64,000 nucleotides of DNA from Vicinamibacterales bacterium (GTDB lineage Bacteria > Acidobacteriota > Vicinamibacteria > Vicinamibacterales > UBA8438). Made by a program: the position numbers and the translations under genes. Of this stretch, positions 9,701 through 19,349 are shown piece after piece. Every line of letters starts with the position of its first letter. Position 1 is the first letter of the stretch. The notes under the pieces are model-generated. The model was not told where the DNA came from. It made no database searches and saw nothing but the letters and a program-made list of their open reading frames with translations. The DNA lies in the NCBI GenBank assembly GCA_958296065.1, contig CATQHX010000015.1:124001-188000 (forward strand), written 5' to 3'.

Positions 9701-12045
9701 AGGCCGGGGCACGCACCCCGGCGACACGTGCAGCCGTCGCAGGTCAACGCGCGTAATCGGCTGCGCTCAACGAAGGCCGGGGCACGCACCCCGGCGACAC
9801 TCGGACCGATCCGCGCCTTGTCGGCGTCGGTCAGGGCCGCTCAACGAAGGCCGGGGCACGCACCCCGGCGACACGCACCGGCCGCCAGCCGCCCTCGTTC
9901 GAGCCGCGCAGCGCTCAACGAAGGCCGGGGCACGCACCCCGGCGACACGCGAGCATCGTTGGGGGCACGCACCCCGGCGACACTCGTATGCCTGCTCGCC
10001 TTGCCGACCGGCCGACTCCGCTCAACGAAGGCCGGGGCACGCACCCCGGCGACACCAGGGTTTCAACCCTCGCGGATCGGCGTTCGGGCCTCGCTCAACG
10101 AAGGCCGGGGCACGCACCCCGGCGACACCCCCGCCGATGCGGCGGATCGTCGCCGCGCTGACCTGCGCTCAACGAAGGCCGGGGCACGCACCCCGGCGAC
10201 ACTTGCAACCCAGGCAAGTGACATCGTCCGGGTTGGTGCGCTCAACGAAGGCCGGGGCACGCACCCCGGCGACACTCGAACGCTTCAAAGAACCGCGCGG
10301 CGTTCGCGTAGCGCTCAACGAAGGCCGGGGCACGCACCCCGGCGACACGTGGGAGGCGCAGCTGGCGCGCTTCGGCATCCACGTGCGCTCAACGAAGGCC
10401 GGGGCACGCACCCCGGCGACACGTGGCAGCACCCATCGTCATCGCGGCAGCACCCGTAGCCGCTCAACGAAGGCCGGGGCACGCACCCCGGCGACACGCG
10501 GCGACGACGACGTTCAGTGCGTGTGTCATGCAACGCTCAACGAAGGCCGGGGCACGCACCCCGGCGACACTTGGCCGCGACCTGTAATGCCTCTGCCGTT
10601 CAGCGCCCGCTCAACGAAGGCCGGGGCACGCACCCCGGCGACACTCGGCGCGCTCGCCCGCCGCGCGCAGCGTCCTGTCCGCTCAACGAAGGCCGGGGCA
10701 CGCACCCCGGCGACACGCACACTGTCCGCGACCTCACGCCACCGCACCGAGCCCGCTCAACGAAGGCCGGGGCACGCACCCCGGCGACACGCGCCACCAT
10801 CGAGACCGTTCCGCCGACGCCTGCCTCGCTCAACGAAGGCCGGGGCACGCACCCCGGCGACACCAGGAAGACGCGCGGACGGGGTGTCTACCGCCGTGCG
10901 GCGCTCAACGAAGGCCGGGGCACGCACCCCGGCGACACGTGGACGCCGAGACCGCGACGGTTCACGAGTTGGTCGCTCAACGAAGGCCGGGGCACGCACC
11001 CCGGCGACACTCGGGGGCATTCGGCAGCCGGCGGAAGTCGGGCGCGACGCTCAACGAAGGCCGGGGCACGCACCCCGGCGACACCCGCGTGCGCCCGATG
11101 GAGACTCGGACGAACACCACCCGCTCAACGAAGGCCGGGGCACGCACCCCGGCGACACCCGGCAGCAGGACGCCGCCTCGCCAGCTCCGCGCCGGCGCGC
11201 TCAACGAAGGCCGGGGCACGCACCCCGGCGACACATCCTGCGGTTGCCAGTCCTTGCCGAGGCTTTCGTCGACGCTCAACGAAGGCCGGGGCACGCACCC
11301 CGGCGACACGTTCTGAAGATGATGGCGCGGCGCGGGGACACGTTCCGCTCAACGAAGGCCGGGGCACGCACCCCGGCGACACTCTGACATGCCCGCAGTA
11401 GTGGCACGCTTCGAGTTCGCTCAACGAAGGCCGGGGCACGCACCCCGGCGACACTCCTGTTCGTCCAGACGTGCGTGGCCTGCCCGGAGCACGCTCAACG
11501 AAGGCCGGGGCACGCACCCCGGCGACACCCGCGATGGTGGCGGTGGACCGGCATACCGGGCGCGTCGCGCTCAACGAAGGCCGGGGCACGCACCCCGGCG
11601 ACACCGGTGATCAGCGACCAGCAGAATACCCGCGTGATGCAGCGCTCAACGAAGGCCGGGGCACGCACCCCGGCGACACCCAGGGAGCAACAGCGGCTTG
11701 ACGCGCGGTATCGCGCGCTCAACGAAGGCCGGGGCACGCACCCCGGCGACACGACGTGTCCTGACCAATCGTGCACCACTCCCGCACCGCTCAACGAAGG
11801 CCGGGGCACGCACCCCGGCGACACCTCTATCCGACCCCATTGACACCCCCCGCGCCATGCACGCTCAACGAAGGCCGGGGCACGCACCCCGGCGACACAG
11901 GCCGAGACGGTAGCGTAGTCGCCTCACAGACGCGCCGCTCAACGAAGGCCGGGGCACGCACCCCGGCGACACCTGCAGCATCTGGCCTATACCCTCGGCG
12001 CTGTGGTCCGCTCAACGAAGGCCGGGGCACGCACCCCGGCGACAC
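6755..12045 (-). CRISPR. CRISPR array, leader-proximal segment (72 repeats plus one stump)
   Basis: I count 72 complete 36-nt repeats from 6755-6790 to 12010-12045 and one truncated repeat ending at 9982, with spacers of about 34-42 nt. The sequence is the same as in the left segment. Variants: 7853 has a C-to-T change in the loop; the repeats at 8809 and 9543 have CAGCCCGG in place of CACCCCGG. At 9948-9982 a 13-nt spacer remnant is joined to the last 22 nt of a repeat, an internal deletion. Repeats are most uniform at the right end and broken at the left. With cas2 just to the right, this supports a leader on the right and minus-strand transcription. Confidence 0.98.
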
Positions 12046-12238
12046 CGCTAATTTGACCAAGACAACCGAGATCGGCCAAGACTGACCGATTTGGTGGACA
12101 TTCGATGCCTCACAGCGCAGCAGCCTACGCCATTCTGCACCGCTATCGACGATATTTGCCTGATCCGCCACCGGATTCGGGAGGCAACGACGGTTCGTCC
12201 CTGTCACGGGCCGGAATCATCGGGGGTTCGCAGGCGCG
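12046..12238 (-). promoter_or_regulatory. Putative CRISPR leader
   Basis: 193 bp between the last repeat and the cas2 stop, without a convincing gene. The part next to the array (CGCTAATTTGACCAAGACAA) is less GC-rich than the surroundings. Position, array polarity and the repeat decay at the far end all make this the leader that drives minus-strand array transcription and directs new spacer insertion. No promoter hexamers could be fixed with confidence. Confidence 0.6.
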
Positions 12239-12529
12239 TCAGAGCACCCAGGGCTGCCCCAACTCGCGGTGCTGCTTTCGCCCGAAGCGAAGCGCCGCAT
12301 CCTCGATCCGGCCGGGGAAGCGATACACACTCACCGAATCGCGTTGGCGGTCGATCGCGTCCTCGACCTCACCGATCAAGCGAGCGAGCCGGGCGGGAGA
12401 AAGCCGACACTCGAAGACCGAGAGCTGCACCCGTTGGCCATACTTCCCGCAGATCTCGGCGACACGTCTGAGCCGCGAGGCACCAGTCCCCTCCGTGTCG
12501 GCGATGTCGTAGGCAATGAGGACGTCCAT
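12239..12529 (-). CDS. cas2: CRISPR-associated endonuclease Cas2
   Basis: A 96-residue ferredoxin-like protein that forms the Cas1-Cas2 integrase complex. The chosen start gives MDVLIAYDIADTEG, with the conserved Asp after the first beta strand, followed by RVQLSVFECRLSP. Length is normal. The longer upstream open frame overlaps cas1 and is not used. It starts 4 bp after the cas1 stop and is the last gene of the cas operon, next to the leader. Confidence 0.93.
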   Translation of the reverse strand: MDVLIAYDIADTEGTGASRLRRVAEICGKYGQRVQLSVFECRLSPARLARLIGEVEDAIDRQRDSVSVYRFPGRIEDAALRFGRKQHRELGQPWVL

Positions 12530-12533
12530 CGCC

Positions 12534-13550
12534 TCAAGGCAACACGAACGGTGGATACGCCGGAAGATCCCCACGCAAATGCCGGGCAAGCAGCGTTGCC
12601 TGAATCGACGGCAGTGCCCACCGGCCGACCGGGCGACCCAACACCTGATGCTGGATCTCGCCTTCCTTGTGTTCTTCCCACGCCTTGAGAAGATGCGTTC
12701 GTCCATCGTCACTCAGGTAAACGGCGCCTCCGGGCATGTGGACGAAGCTGTCGGCACGGATTTGGCGACGGCGAATCATCGACACGACGAATCGGTCCGT
12801 GAGGGCGCGCAACTCCTCGGCAAGGTCGAGGGCGAGCGAAGGGCGGCCCGCGCGCGGCCGATGAAAGAAACCCATCTGATGGTCGAGACCAACGGTCTCC
12901 GTCGCGCCGACGCACTCGGTCACCAGCAAGCCGTAGCAGAATCCGAGCATGGCGTTGACGGGATCCCGGGGTGGTCGCCGCGTTCTCGCCGAGAAATCGA
13001 GGCCGCTCGACGCGACGGCCTGACCGACAGCACGGAAATAGATTCGCGCGGCGTCGCCTTCGATGCCCCGGACGTGATCCGCGGTGTCGGCGTCGGCGAG
13101 TCGAGCGATCCGGTCCCTGATCTGCGCACCGCGAGTCGCAAGCCAATCACGCTCCGTTGCCTTCTGCTCGTCCCGCGACCAGCGCTCGACGATCCGCCTG
13201 CTGTTCTGGAGCTTCGCCGCGACAATGGCCTTCGACAGGACAAGTGCTCGGGCGTCGTCCATGGCTGCCCGAAACAGCGCGGTACGCAGATGCACGTTCC
13301 CACCGGTCCTGCCCTGGACGACGAACCGGACCGCTCCGCTCATCTGGAGTGCCGCGACGCGAACGCCGCGGCGCACGCACGCTTCGAGCGCCTGTGTCGT
13401 GACCTGAGCGCCGCCCAGAAGGATGACCGCGTCGATTGCCTCGAGCGGAACTCGCTGACTACCCTCCGGCAAGCGCACCAACAGTGCGCCCCGGCGGTGC
13501 TGCACGCGGGCGCGGTGGTTCCGAACGTAGACGGTGCTCAAGTAGCGCAT
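12534..13550 (-). CDS. cas1: CRISPR-associated integrase Cas1 (not fused to Cas4)
   Basis: A 338-residue integrase. The start MRYLSTVYVRNHRARV gives the usual N-terminal beta domain. The catalytic region is present: RGIEGDAARIYF supplies Glu, GLDHQMGFFH supplies His, and SLALDLAEELR supplies Asp. Its ATG lies inside the end of cas4, sharing 13 bp (ATGCGCTACTTGA) in a different frame. In most type I-G systems Cas4 and Cas1 are one fused polypeptide; here they are separate but translationally coupled. Works with Cas2 and Cas4 in spacer acquisition. Confidence 0.95.
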   Translation of the reverse strand: MRYLSTVYVRNHRARVQHRRGALLVRLPEGSQRVPLEAIDAVILLGGAQVTTQALEACVRRGVRVAALQMSGAVRFVVQGRTGGNVHLRTALFRAAMDDARALVLSKAIVAAKLQNSRRIVERWSRDEQKATERDWLATRGAQIRDRIARLADADTADHVRGIEGDAARIYFRAVGQAVASSGLDFSARTRRPPRDPVNAMLGFCYGLLVTECVGATETVGLDHQMGFFHRPRAGRPSLALDLAEELRALTDRFVVSMIRRRQIRADSFVHMPGGAVYLSDDGRTHLLKAWEEHKEGEIQHQVLGRPVGRWALPSIQATLLARHLRGDLPAYPPFVLP

Positions 13551-14155
13551 TCGAACACCACGCTCGCCATGTAACGACTCACCCTGCGGGGCGCACTCGT
13601 CAACTCGGGAACACAGTGCTGCAGGAGCTGACATTCCGCGCAGCGAGGATCATTCGGCGCATCCGGCAACTCCGCCGTTAGCATCTGCGCCCGAATCAGG
13701 CGTATCACGTCCTGGACGTCGCAACGGATCGCCGGCGTGAAATCGACTTGGACGCGGCGTCTTGGCCCCCCGTACCACACATGCCCGCAGAGCACATCGA
13801 CGCCAAGCATCTCCTCCAGACACAGCGCCTGCGCGCACAATTGCAGATCCGCCGCCGTGCCATGGCGAACGCCCGACTTGTACTCGACCGGACGCACCGC
13901 GCCGCCTTCGATTTCCACGGCATCGGCGCGTCCCGATAGTCCCAACGCCTCGGACCACAGCGGAATGGCCCGAAGCACCTGCCGTCCTCGTTCACGGCGA
14001 TGGCGCCCGCTGTCGACCCGCCGATGCGCGCGCGATCCCCTGACCGTATGCGCGTTGTCGCTCCAAACGCCATCGCAATGAATGAGGGCGCACTGCCGCG
14101 GGCAGTACACGAAATGCTCGATGGCGGAAATCGGTACGATGGGATCGGGCTTCAC
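13538..14155 (-). CDS. cas4: CRISPR-associated exonuclease Cas4
   Basis: A 205-residue RecB-family nuclease that trims and selects prespacers. The GTG at 14155 overlaps the csb3 stop (GTGA), a better start than the longer open frame. Nuclease motifs: GLSGRADAVE (Asp) and VRPVEYKSGVRHG (Glu-x-Lys). Four cysteines for an Fe-S cluster: one in FVYCPRQC near residue 15 and three near the end in DPRCAECQLLQHCVPE. The frame ends 13 bp inside cas1. Confidence 0.93.
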   Translation of the reverse strand: MKPDPIVPISAIEHFVYCPRQCALIHCDGVWSDNAHTVRGSRAHRRVDSGRHRRERGRQVLRAIPLWSEALGLSGRADAVEIEGGAVRPVEYKSGVRHGTAADLQLCAQALCLEEMLGVDVLCGHVWYGGPRRRVQVDFTPAIRCDVQDVIRLIRAQMLTAELPDAPNDPRCAECQLLQHCVPELTSAPRRVSRYMASVVFECAT

Positions 14156-15054
14156 AGCCGTTCGGCTCCAAACGCCCTCGTCGTGTCCGCCGAGCCCCTG
14201 GGCTCGAAACGAACGCTGCGCCATGCGGCGTGGACCCCCACGCGCTCCCACACACCCTTCTTGTCGGGCGGGTTCCAGACGTCCATTAGTGCGTCGATTC
14301 CCGCGCTATCGAGCGGCTGGCGCCATGCCGGCCAGTTGAAGCCGCGTGAACGCCGATTCTCGCGAGCCTCGCGCCAACCCCTCTGCCTCTCCTTCACATC
14401 CGCGGATCGGTCAAGCCGCCGATCGGCTCCCTGGCCCCGGACCGGCAGGACTGCGAGACCGAAGAAGGCGAGCTCTTCGATCACGGGATCGGTCCACATC
14501 GACGTCGAATCCGCCAGCGAGCCCAGTCGAGTCTGGTCGAACCCCAGTCCATTGCCCTCCGCTCGGACAGCTCGTCCCGCAAGTGAATCCCGAATCCGGG
14601 TCGGTGAAGGCTCCACCTGCCCATGGATCCTCATCAGCCGATGATGCAGCCACTTGATCGTCCCCGGACCTGCCGGGTCGAACGGCGCATGCGCAACCTC
14701 ACCGTTCTCGTCGACGCACAGATCCGTCATCGTCGACGAGAGAGTCCACGAATACGGATGGCCGCGCGCAACTCGTGCTCGCTCAGCGAATGCTTCCACC
14801 GCGACCCTTCGTTGCAGCTTGCCGGCTCTCTTCCAGTTCTCGGCGATCGGCAAGTCGGCCACCAGCGCCTCGTCCGGCCACGACTCGACAAGAATCGTTA
14901 GGGGCTCCGCCTCGGCGGCCGAGAGCACCGCCACGGGCGTGCCCCCTGTCGTCCAGTGCAATCGGATCCGCGGATCCAGCACCGTGACCCCGACCGCCGC
15001 AAGCCAGGCGTTGATCCAGGCAGCCGGCAAGCCGGGACACACCATCTGCATCAT
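14152..15054 (-). CDS. csb3: Type I-G Cas8-like protein (Csb3/GSU0052-like)
   Basis: A 300-residue protein between cas3 and cas4. Its ATG overlaps the cas3 stop (ATGA). Length, position and features such as FNWPAWRQPL and AAWINAWLAAVGV match the Csb3 family of type I-U/I-G loci, thought to act as the large subunit of the interference complex. There is no obvious catalytic motif. The sequence is diverged and I rely partly on context, so the assignment is less sure than for its neighbours. Confidence 0.72.
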   Translation of the reverse strand: MMQMVCPGLPAAWINAWLAAVGVTVLDPRIRLHWTTGGTPVAVLSAAEAEPLTILVESWPDEALVADLPIAENWKRAGKLQRRVAVEAFAERARVARGHPYSWTLSSTMTDLCVDENGEVAHAPFDPAGPGTIKWLHHRLMRIHGQVEPSPTRIRDSLAGRAVRAEGNGLGFDQTRLGSLADSTSMWTDPVIEELAFFGLAVLPVRGQGADRRLDRSADVKERQRGWREARENRRSRGFNWPAWRQPLDSAGIDALMDVWNPPDKKGVWERVGVHAAWRSVRFEPRGSADTTRAFGAERL

Positions 15055-17918
15055 TCCGCTGCCTCCAGTTCGACCTCTGCTCCTCCGGATACGGCATGGT
15101 CCGCCCGAATCACGAGCGCTTCGAGCAGCGCCAGTCCCCAGGCTCCGAAGTGTTCGTTGAGCCGCCTGAAGCGGGCGGGCTGCTCCCAGTCGACGACAGC
15201 CAGGTCCGCCAGCGCCTGGACGCTTGCTCCTGCGATGTTCCTACTCACCACCGCCGGAGTACCGTCCACGACCGGTCGCACGAGAGGTCTGCCCTTCCCG
15301 TGGTGGCTGACCACCAGATGGACCAGCAGATCCCGGCGTATGGGATCGCCCCAGGCGGGGACCTGTGCCAGCCATGCGCGCACCAATCGAGCCGACAGGT
15401 CTTCGTGTCGGCCGCCCCGCGGCCATCCAGCAGCGATGCGCATCGTCTCCCATTGGTCACGCGGTGCCTCCGACTTCGCTACGAGTACACCTCGCTTCCC
15501 CGACGGATCGAGCCACCGCTGGAAGCGCCGTTCGGCCTTGCCGATGTCGTGGAGGGCTCCGGCGCGCTCTACGACGTCGATCAGCTCCCGCCCTACACCA
15601 ATTCTCTGCGCAATTCCCGCGGCCCGCGCCGCCACTGCCTGACCATGTCGATCCAGTTCTACCGCCGCTCCGAGCGAGGTCTCGTCGAAGTCGCTGGCAT
15701 GCCTCTCGAGCGCCTGCTTCCTGACCTGCAACCGCGGTACCTCCTCGCGAGGCTTCACCATGGATGGCGTCAGCGACTCGGTGAAGCTGGCCCACTCGGC
15801 CTCATCCCAACCATTCGGTGTCGGGGCGGTTCCGACCGCAGTCAGAATCGCCTGAACCGCTTCGCGTTTCTCGTCCTGATCGATCTCCTCGCCATCCTCG
15901 TCGGTGATCCCCAAGGCTGTCTTGATCAGCGCTTTCTCGAGTTCGACCCCGCACAGTCGTTCGACTGCCGTCGCATCTAGCGGCAATCCCTGTCTGGCGA
16001 TGGACACGTCAACGACGGGATCGGAAGCCTCCGGATTCCAACCGAATGGGTCCAGCAGGCCACGATCGCTCGGCAACACGATCTGATCACCCGGCCGCAG
16101 TTCCGCCGCCTCTATTTCTTCGACCGTCACTCCGTCCGGCCCCAACCGACGGATGTCCTCGTCTCTCAGCATGCGACGCACCTCTTCGACCGAGACACCT
16201 ACCGCTTCGTGATCTGTGGCGCGCGGCCAGAGCCGGTCTCCCGCTTCGGGCACGTGGACACGCCAGATCAGCGACACGGAGTGATCCGCCCCGCCTATGC
16301 CGCTGAAGTACGGCTCCACGGGCGCTTCGCCACGCGGTGGCGTCGTCGTCTTCGTCCACTCCCACAGGATTCCCGGCAGAACCTCCGGCGCCCGACTTAG
16401 CACCTCATCGGGCGTTCCCAGAACGGTTGCCACGCGCCTGGGCGACAGGTTCACGACGGTGCCTCCGACCTCGCCACCAGCATCCTGAAGCCTCTTGAGC
16501 AAGGTGGCGGGCTCGGCGCCGTAGACCGGCCACGTGTCCGAATCCTGACTGCCACCCTTGCGTGCACTCAGTGACTTCGGTGGCGGTACATGGACGTAGA
16601 CCGCGCGCGCGTGCTCGTATCGCCCGAGGCGGTTCAGTCGACCCAACCGCTGCGTGAGCGCTCGGACGCCGCAAGCCTCCGTGACCAGGTACTCCGCGTC
16701 GATGTCCGCGCCCACTTCCAGGGTCTGCGTCGCGACCACGATCAAGTGGCGCTCACGTTTGGCAGCCTCGTCGCGCACCGCCGCCATGCCATCCTTCTTG
16801 TGGAGGATTCGCTCACGCACCCGTTCCGCCTCCCGTTCCCGCAAGAGACCGGTCAACAGCAACAGCTCGGCCGCACCCTCCGCGTACTTCTTTCGCAGGC
16901 GGTCGAACGTCTCGCGCGCGGTCTTCGGCGTGTTGGCAAAAACGACGCACGCTGCCCGCCCGGGCGCTTGCCCGACGAGATCGAGCGTCGCGTCCGCGAG
17001 TCGTCGCGCGGCCTCGCCCGCCTCCATGCGCAACTCCAGCGGCTTCACGGCGTCGAGACGCTGCAGGACGATCGGGTGCGCTCTGTCGTCCTCGTCGAGT
17101 TCGAACCGTTCGTTGTCGGCGGCGTCTCCGGTCGCGGTCAGCGATACCAGCGTCGGCCTCGCGCGGGCTTGTGCCAGGATCGGCTGCGCTCCGGGAGTGC
17201 ACGCTTCCAATGCAGGGAGCAAGGTTCTCAGGTGCGGGGCCAGATGGGCTTCGTCCAACAGCACGAGACTGTCGGTGCCGGCCATTGCGGCATCGACCGC
17301 GCGCCGTCTTGAACTGGATCCGTAGCCGCGGAACAGCAGCCGCGATCCGTACATGGGCAAGGTGCACAGCACGATTGCGGGCTGGGCCGGATCCGTCGGC
17401 GTTTCAGCGGCGACGCCGCCGCGCAGCCGGATGACTTCGAGTGGCACGCCCCGCGGATCGGCGGACAGTGCACGCAGCCGTGCAGCGACGGCTTCCAGGG
17501 TCTTGCGCGCCGTTTCGGGTCGGTCGGCTTGGCTTGGTGCTTCGAGCAGCCTGGCGATTGTCTCCGCGTGTGCTGCTGTCGAGTCGACGAGCAGTCGACG
17601 GTTGACCACCCACCAGATCCGCGTCGGCGCCGTCCGCTCGGCCGGGCACCGGTGAGCTTGAGAAGCCAGCCACCACACCGCGATTTCGAGGCAGGCTGTC
17701 TTTCCCAGTCCTGTCTGTACGCCGATTTCCCTGCGCCACTTCTCGTCGCGGGCCACTTCTTCCGCCAGCCTCTTTTGCCATGGAAACGGATCGCGGCACG
17801 TGTACCGGTCCGGACCGTTCTTGTGCGGATTCACTCGCGTGTTGACCGCGCGATAGAACTCGTTGAACGTCGCCACGGGTGCCGCTGGCGCCTCGGCTGC
17901 ACGCTGTGTGATGGTCAT
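15051..17918 (-). CDS. cas3: CRISPR-associated helicase-nuclease Cas3, C-terminal HD
   Basis: A 955-residue effector that unwinds and degrades target DNA recruited by the Cascade complex. The superfamily 2 helicase is N-terminal: Walker A QTGLGKT at about residues 68-74 and DEAH at 222-225 (LVLLDEAHLAP). Helicase-C features include TQTLEVGADID and TQRLGRLNRLG. The HD nuclease is C-terminal: GALHDIGKAERRF near 787, RHEDLSARLV, SHHGKGRP near 871 and IRADHAVS. The helicase-then-HD order is characteristic of type I-G and opposite to most Cas3 proteins. It starts 27 bp after csb2 and overlaps csb3. Confidence 0.95.
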   Translation of the reverse strand: MTITQRAAEAPAAPVATFNEFYRAVNTRVNPHKNGPDRYTCRDPFPWQKRLAEEVARDEKWRREIGVQTGLGKTACLEIAVWWLASQAHRCPAERTAPTRIWWVVNRRLLVDSTAAHAETIARLLEAPSQADRPETARKTLEAVAARLRALSADPRGVPLEVIRLRGGVAAETPTDPAQPAIVLCTLPMYGSRLLFRGYGSSSRRRAVDAAMAGTDSLVLLDEAHLAPHLRTLLPALEACTPGAQPILAQARARPTLVSLTATGDAADNERFELDEDDRAHPIVLQRLDAVKPLELRMEAGEAARRLADATLDLVGQAPGRAACVVFANTPKTARETFDRLRKKYAEGAAELLLLTGLLREREAERVRERILHKKDGMAAVRDEAAKRERHLIVVATQTLEVGADIDAEYLVTEACGVRALTQRLGRLNRLGRYEHARAVYVHVPPPKSLSARKGGSQDSDTWPVYGAEPATLLKRLQDAGGEVGGTVVNLSPRRVATVLGTPDEVLSRAPEVLPGILWEWTKTTTPPRGEAPVEPYFSGIGGADHSVSLIWRVHVPEAGDRLWPRATDHEAVGVSVEEVRRMLRDEDIRRLGPDGVTVEEIEAAELRPGDQIVLPSDRGLLDPFGWNPEASDPVVDVSIARQGLPLDATAVERLCGVELEKALIKTALGITDEDGEEIDQDEKREAVQAILTAVGTAPTPNGWDEAEWASFTESLTPSMVKPREEVPRLQVRKQALERHASDFDETSLGAAVELDRHGQAVAARAAGIAQRIGVGRELIDVVERAGALHDIGKAERRFQRWLDPSGKRGVLVAKSEAPRDQWETMRIAAGWPRGGRHEDLSARLVRAWLAQVPAWGDPIRRDLLVHLVVSHHGKGRPLVRPVVDGTPAVVSRNIAGASVQALADLAVVDWEQPARFRRLNEHFGAWGLALLEALVIRADHAVSGGAEVELEAAE

Positions 17919-17945
17919 CGCCTCGCTCTCATCCTCGGCTGTCGA

Positions 17946-19349
17946 TCAGTCATGAACAGGTATGCAGAGACCGAAGCCCCGCTGCCGACCGGAGCCGATC
18001 ACCACCGGTCCGGTGACCGGTCGGTCGAACAGAAGCTCGACGTGCGAGTAAGGAAGTGCAGGCCGACCTGGTCGGTTCACTTCCACCGGCGCCAGATCCA
18101 GCGCGCCGGCGGCAAGCGGGGTGCGCGCCGACCGAAAAGCCACGGGCTCGGGCAGGCCCGCATGACGGCACCAGCGGACGACTTCCGCCAGGTCGACCGC
18201 ACGCCGTCGCTCGTGTATTGCCGGAACCGCCGTCGCCCAGCGGCGCGATTGCTTCTCCCAACGGGCCGGATCAGCCGCGACCGGGTACTTCTCATCGTCA
18301 CGCGGCGCGACGGACACGTCGACGTTGCGACCAGAAAGGCGGGGTATGGCGAACGCGGCGTCACGCGCCTTCTGGCGCTCGACCGCGGCACATCCTGAAG
18401 GCATCCACAGGGCCAGGCCGTGAATGCGTCCTCGAGACCACTGGAAGCCAACGTCGGGAAGCGCCAGATAGCGAGCTGTTTCGTAGCCCTTCGTGTTGAA
18501 CCCGTGGCCGTGCAGCACCGGCGGCGGCTCGCCGTGGATACTCTGGTGGCGGCTGAGGACTGCCTCCTTGAAGAGCGCAGTGACCCTGGAGATGCGGCGT
18601 CCCGAGACCGCCGTGCCGAGGCGCAGCCACGCCACCACTGTTCCCTTGTCGATCGGTTCGGCCCTTCCGGGTGAGCGATACGGCACTCCATGGGCGAGCG
18701 CGGGAAACTGCTGTCGGCTCACTGCCGCGCCGCGCTCACGCCACGCGTCGTACATTCGATCGAGAACGTCCAGGTGTCCTCTCCGGGTCACGTTGATCAC
18801 GGTGTCGCCTCGCGGGTCCGGAATGAAGGCTCCCTTCGCGACGACGTCCGGGAGCACCCGCGTAGTTACGGACACCCGCACCGGCGAGTCGGAAGCCCCG
18901 AGGTACCCGACCCGTGCGGCGCGCAGGCGGAGCGCATCCAGAATCGCGTGGCCCGGTGACTCTGCGCCCCAGACGTAGACGACGAAGGGATCGCGCGGCG
19001 AGACCCGCACCCCGCTCCGGTTGAGTGCGCCCGACCGTCCGACGTACTCCTGATGCGCCGACTTCGACGTGCTCCCGCCGTGTCTGACGACGTATCGCGG
19101 TTCGAGCCGTTGCTCCCACCGTTGCGCGTCGGCGTAAATCACCGGCGGGTCCAACCGCTCTATCCACGTCAGCTCGGTGCCGTCGGTCACGCGACATTCC
19201 TGCCGTGTGCCGTCCGCAGCGACCAGCGCAGCGAACACCCGCGCAGGGGAAGGCGGCCACTCGCCCCGGATCTGGCGACCGGTGGCGGCTGTGCCGTCGG
19301 GATCGCCGCGAAAGGTCCCGTGAAGCAGCTCTACGGAGATCGCCAGCAT
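17946..19349 (-). CDS. csb2: Type I-G Csb2 (Cas5-Cas6 fusion, GSU0054 family)
   Basis: 467 residues. In type I-G, Csb2 combines the crRNA 5'-handle binding Cas5 role with Cas6-like processing. The N-terminus (LAISVELLHGTFRG...WPPSPARVFAALVAA) is the recognisable Csb2 opening. The C-terminus ends GSGRQRGFGLCIPV, the glycine-rich loop of RAMP folds. HGHGFNTKGYE near the middle holds histidines that could serve in RNA cleavage, but I cannot fix the catalytic residue. It starts on the last base of the csb1 stop (TGATG). Confidence 0.9.
   Translation of the reverse strand: MLAISVELLHGTFRGDPDGTAATGRQIRGEWPPSPARVFAALVAADGTRQECRVTDGTELTWIERLDPPVIYADAQRWEQRLEPRYVVRHGGSTSKSAHQEYVGRSGALNRSGVRVSPRDPFVVYVWGAESPGHAILDALRLRAARVGYLGASDSPVRVSVTTRVLPDVVAKGAFIPDPRGDTVINVTRRGHLDVLDRMYDAWRERGAAVSRQQFPALAHGVPYRSPGRAEPIDKGTVVAWLRLGTAVSGRRISRVTALFKEAVLSRHQSIHGEPPPVLHGHGFNTKGYETARYLALPDVGFQWSRGRIHGLALWMPSGCAAVERQKARDAAFAIPRLSGRNVDVSVAPRDDEKYPVAADPARWEKQSRRWATAVPAIHERRRAVDLAEVVRWCRHAGLPEPVAFRSARTPLAAGALDLAPVEVNRPGRPALPYSHVELLFDRPVTGPVVIGSGRQRGFGLCIPVHD

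Noticed and set aside
3626..11900. Long open frames through the CRISPR array (up to 690 residues) rich in STKAGARTPAT, QRRPGHAPRRH or NEGRGTHPGDT
   Set aside because: They are translations of the 36-nt repeat in three frames; the repeat length is a multiple of three and lacks stops, so the frames stay open. Not genes.
3737..12045. Plus-strand transcription of the array with a leader on the left
   Set aside because: Degenerate repeat and IS21 lie on the left, cas2 and the AT-richer flank on the right, and the minus-strand repeat ends TTGAGC like common crRNA 3' handles.
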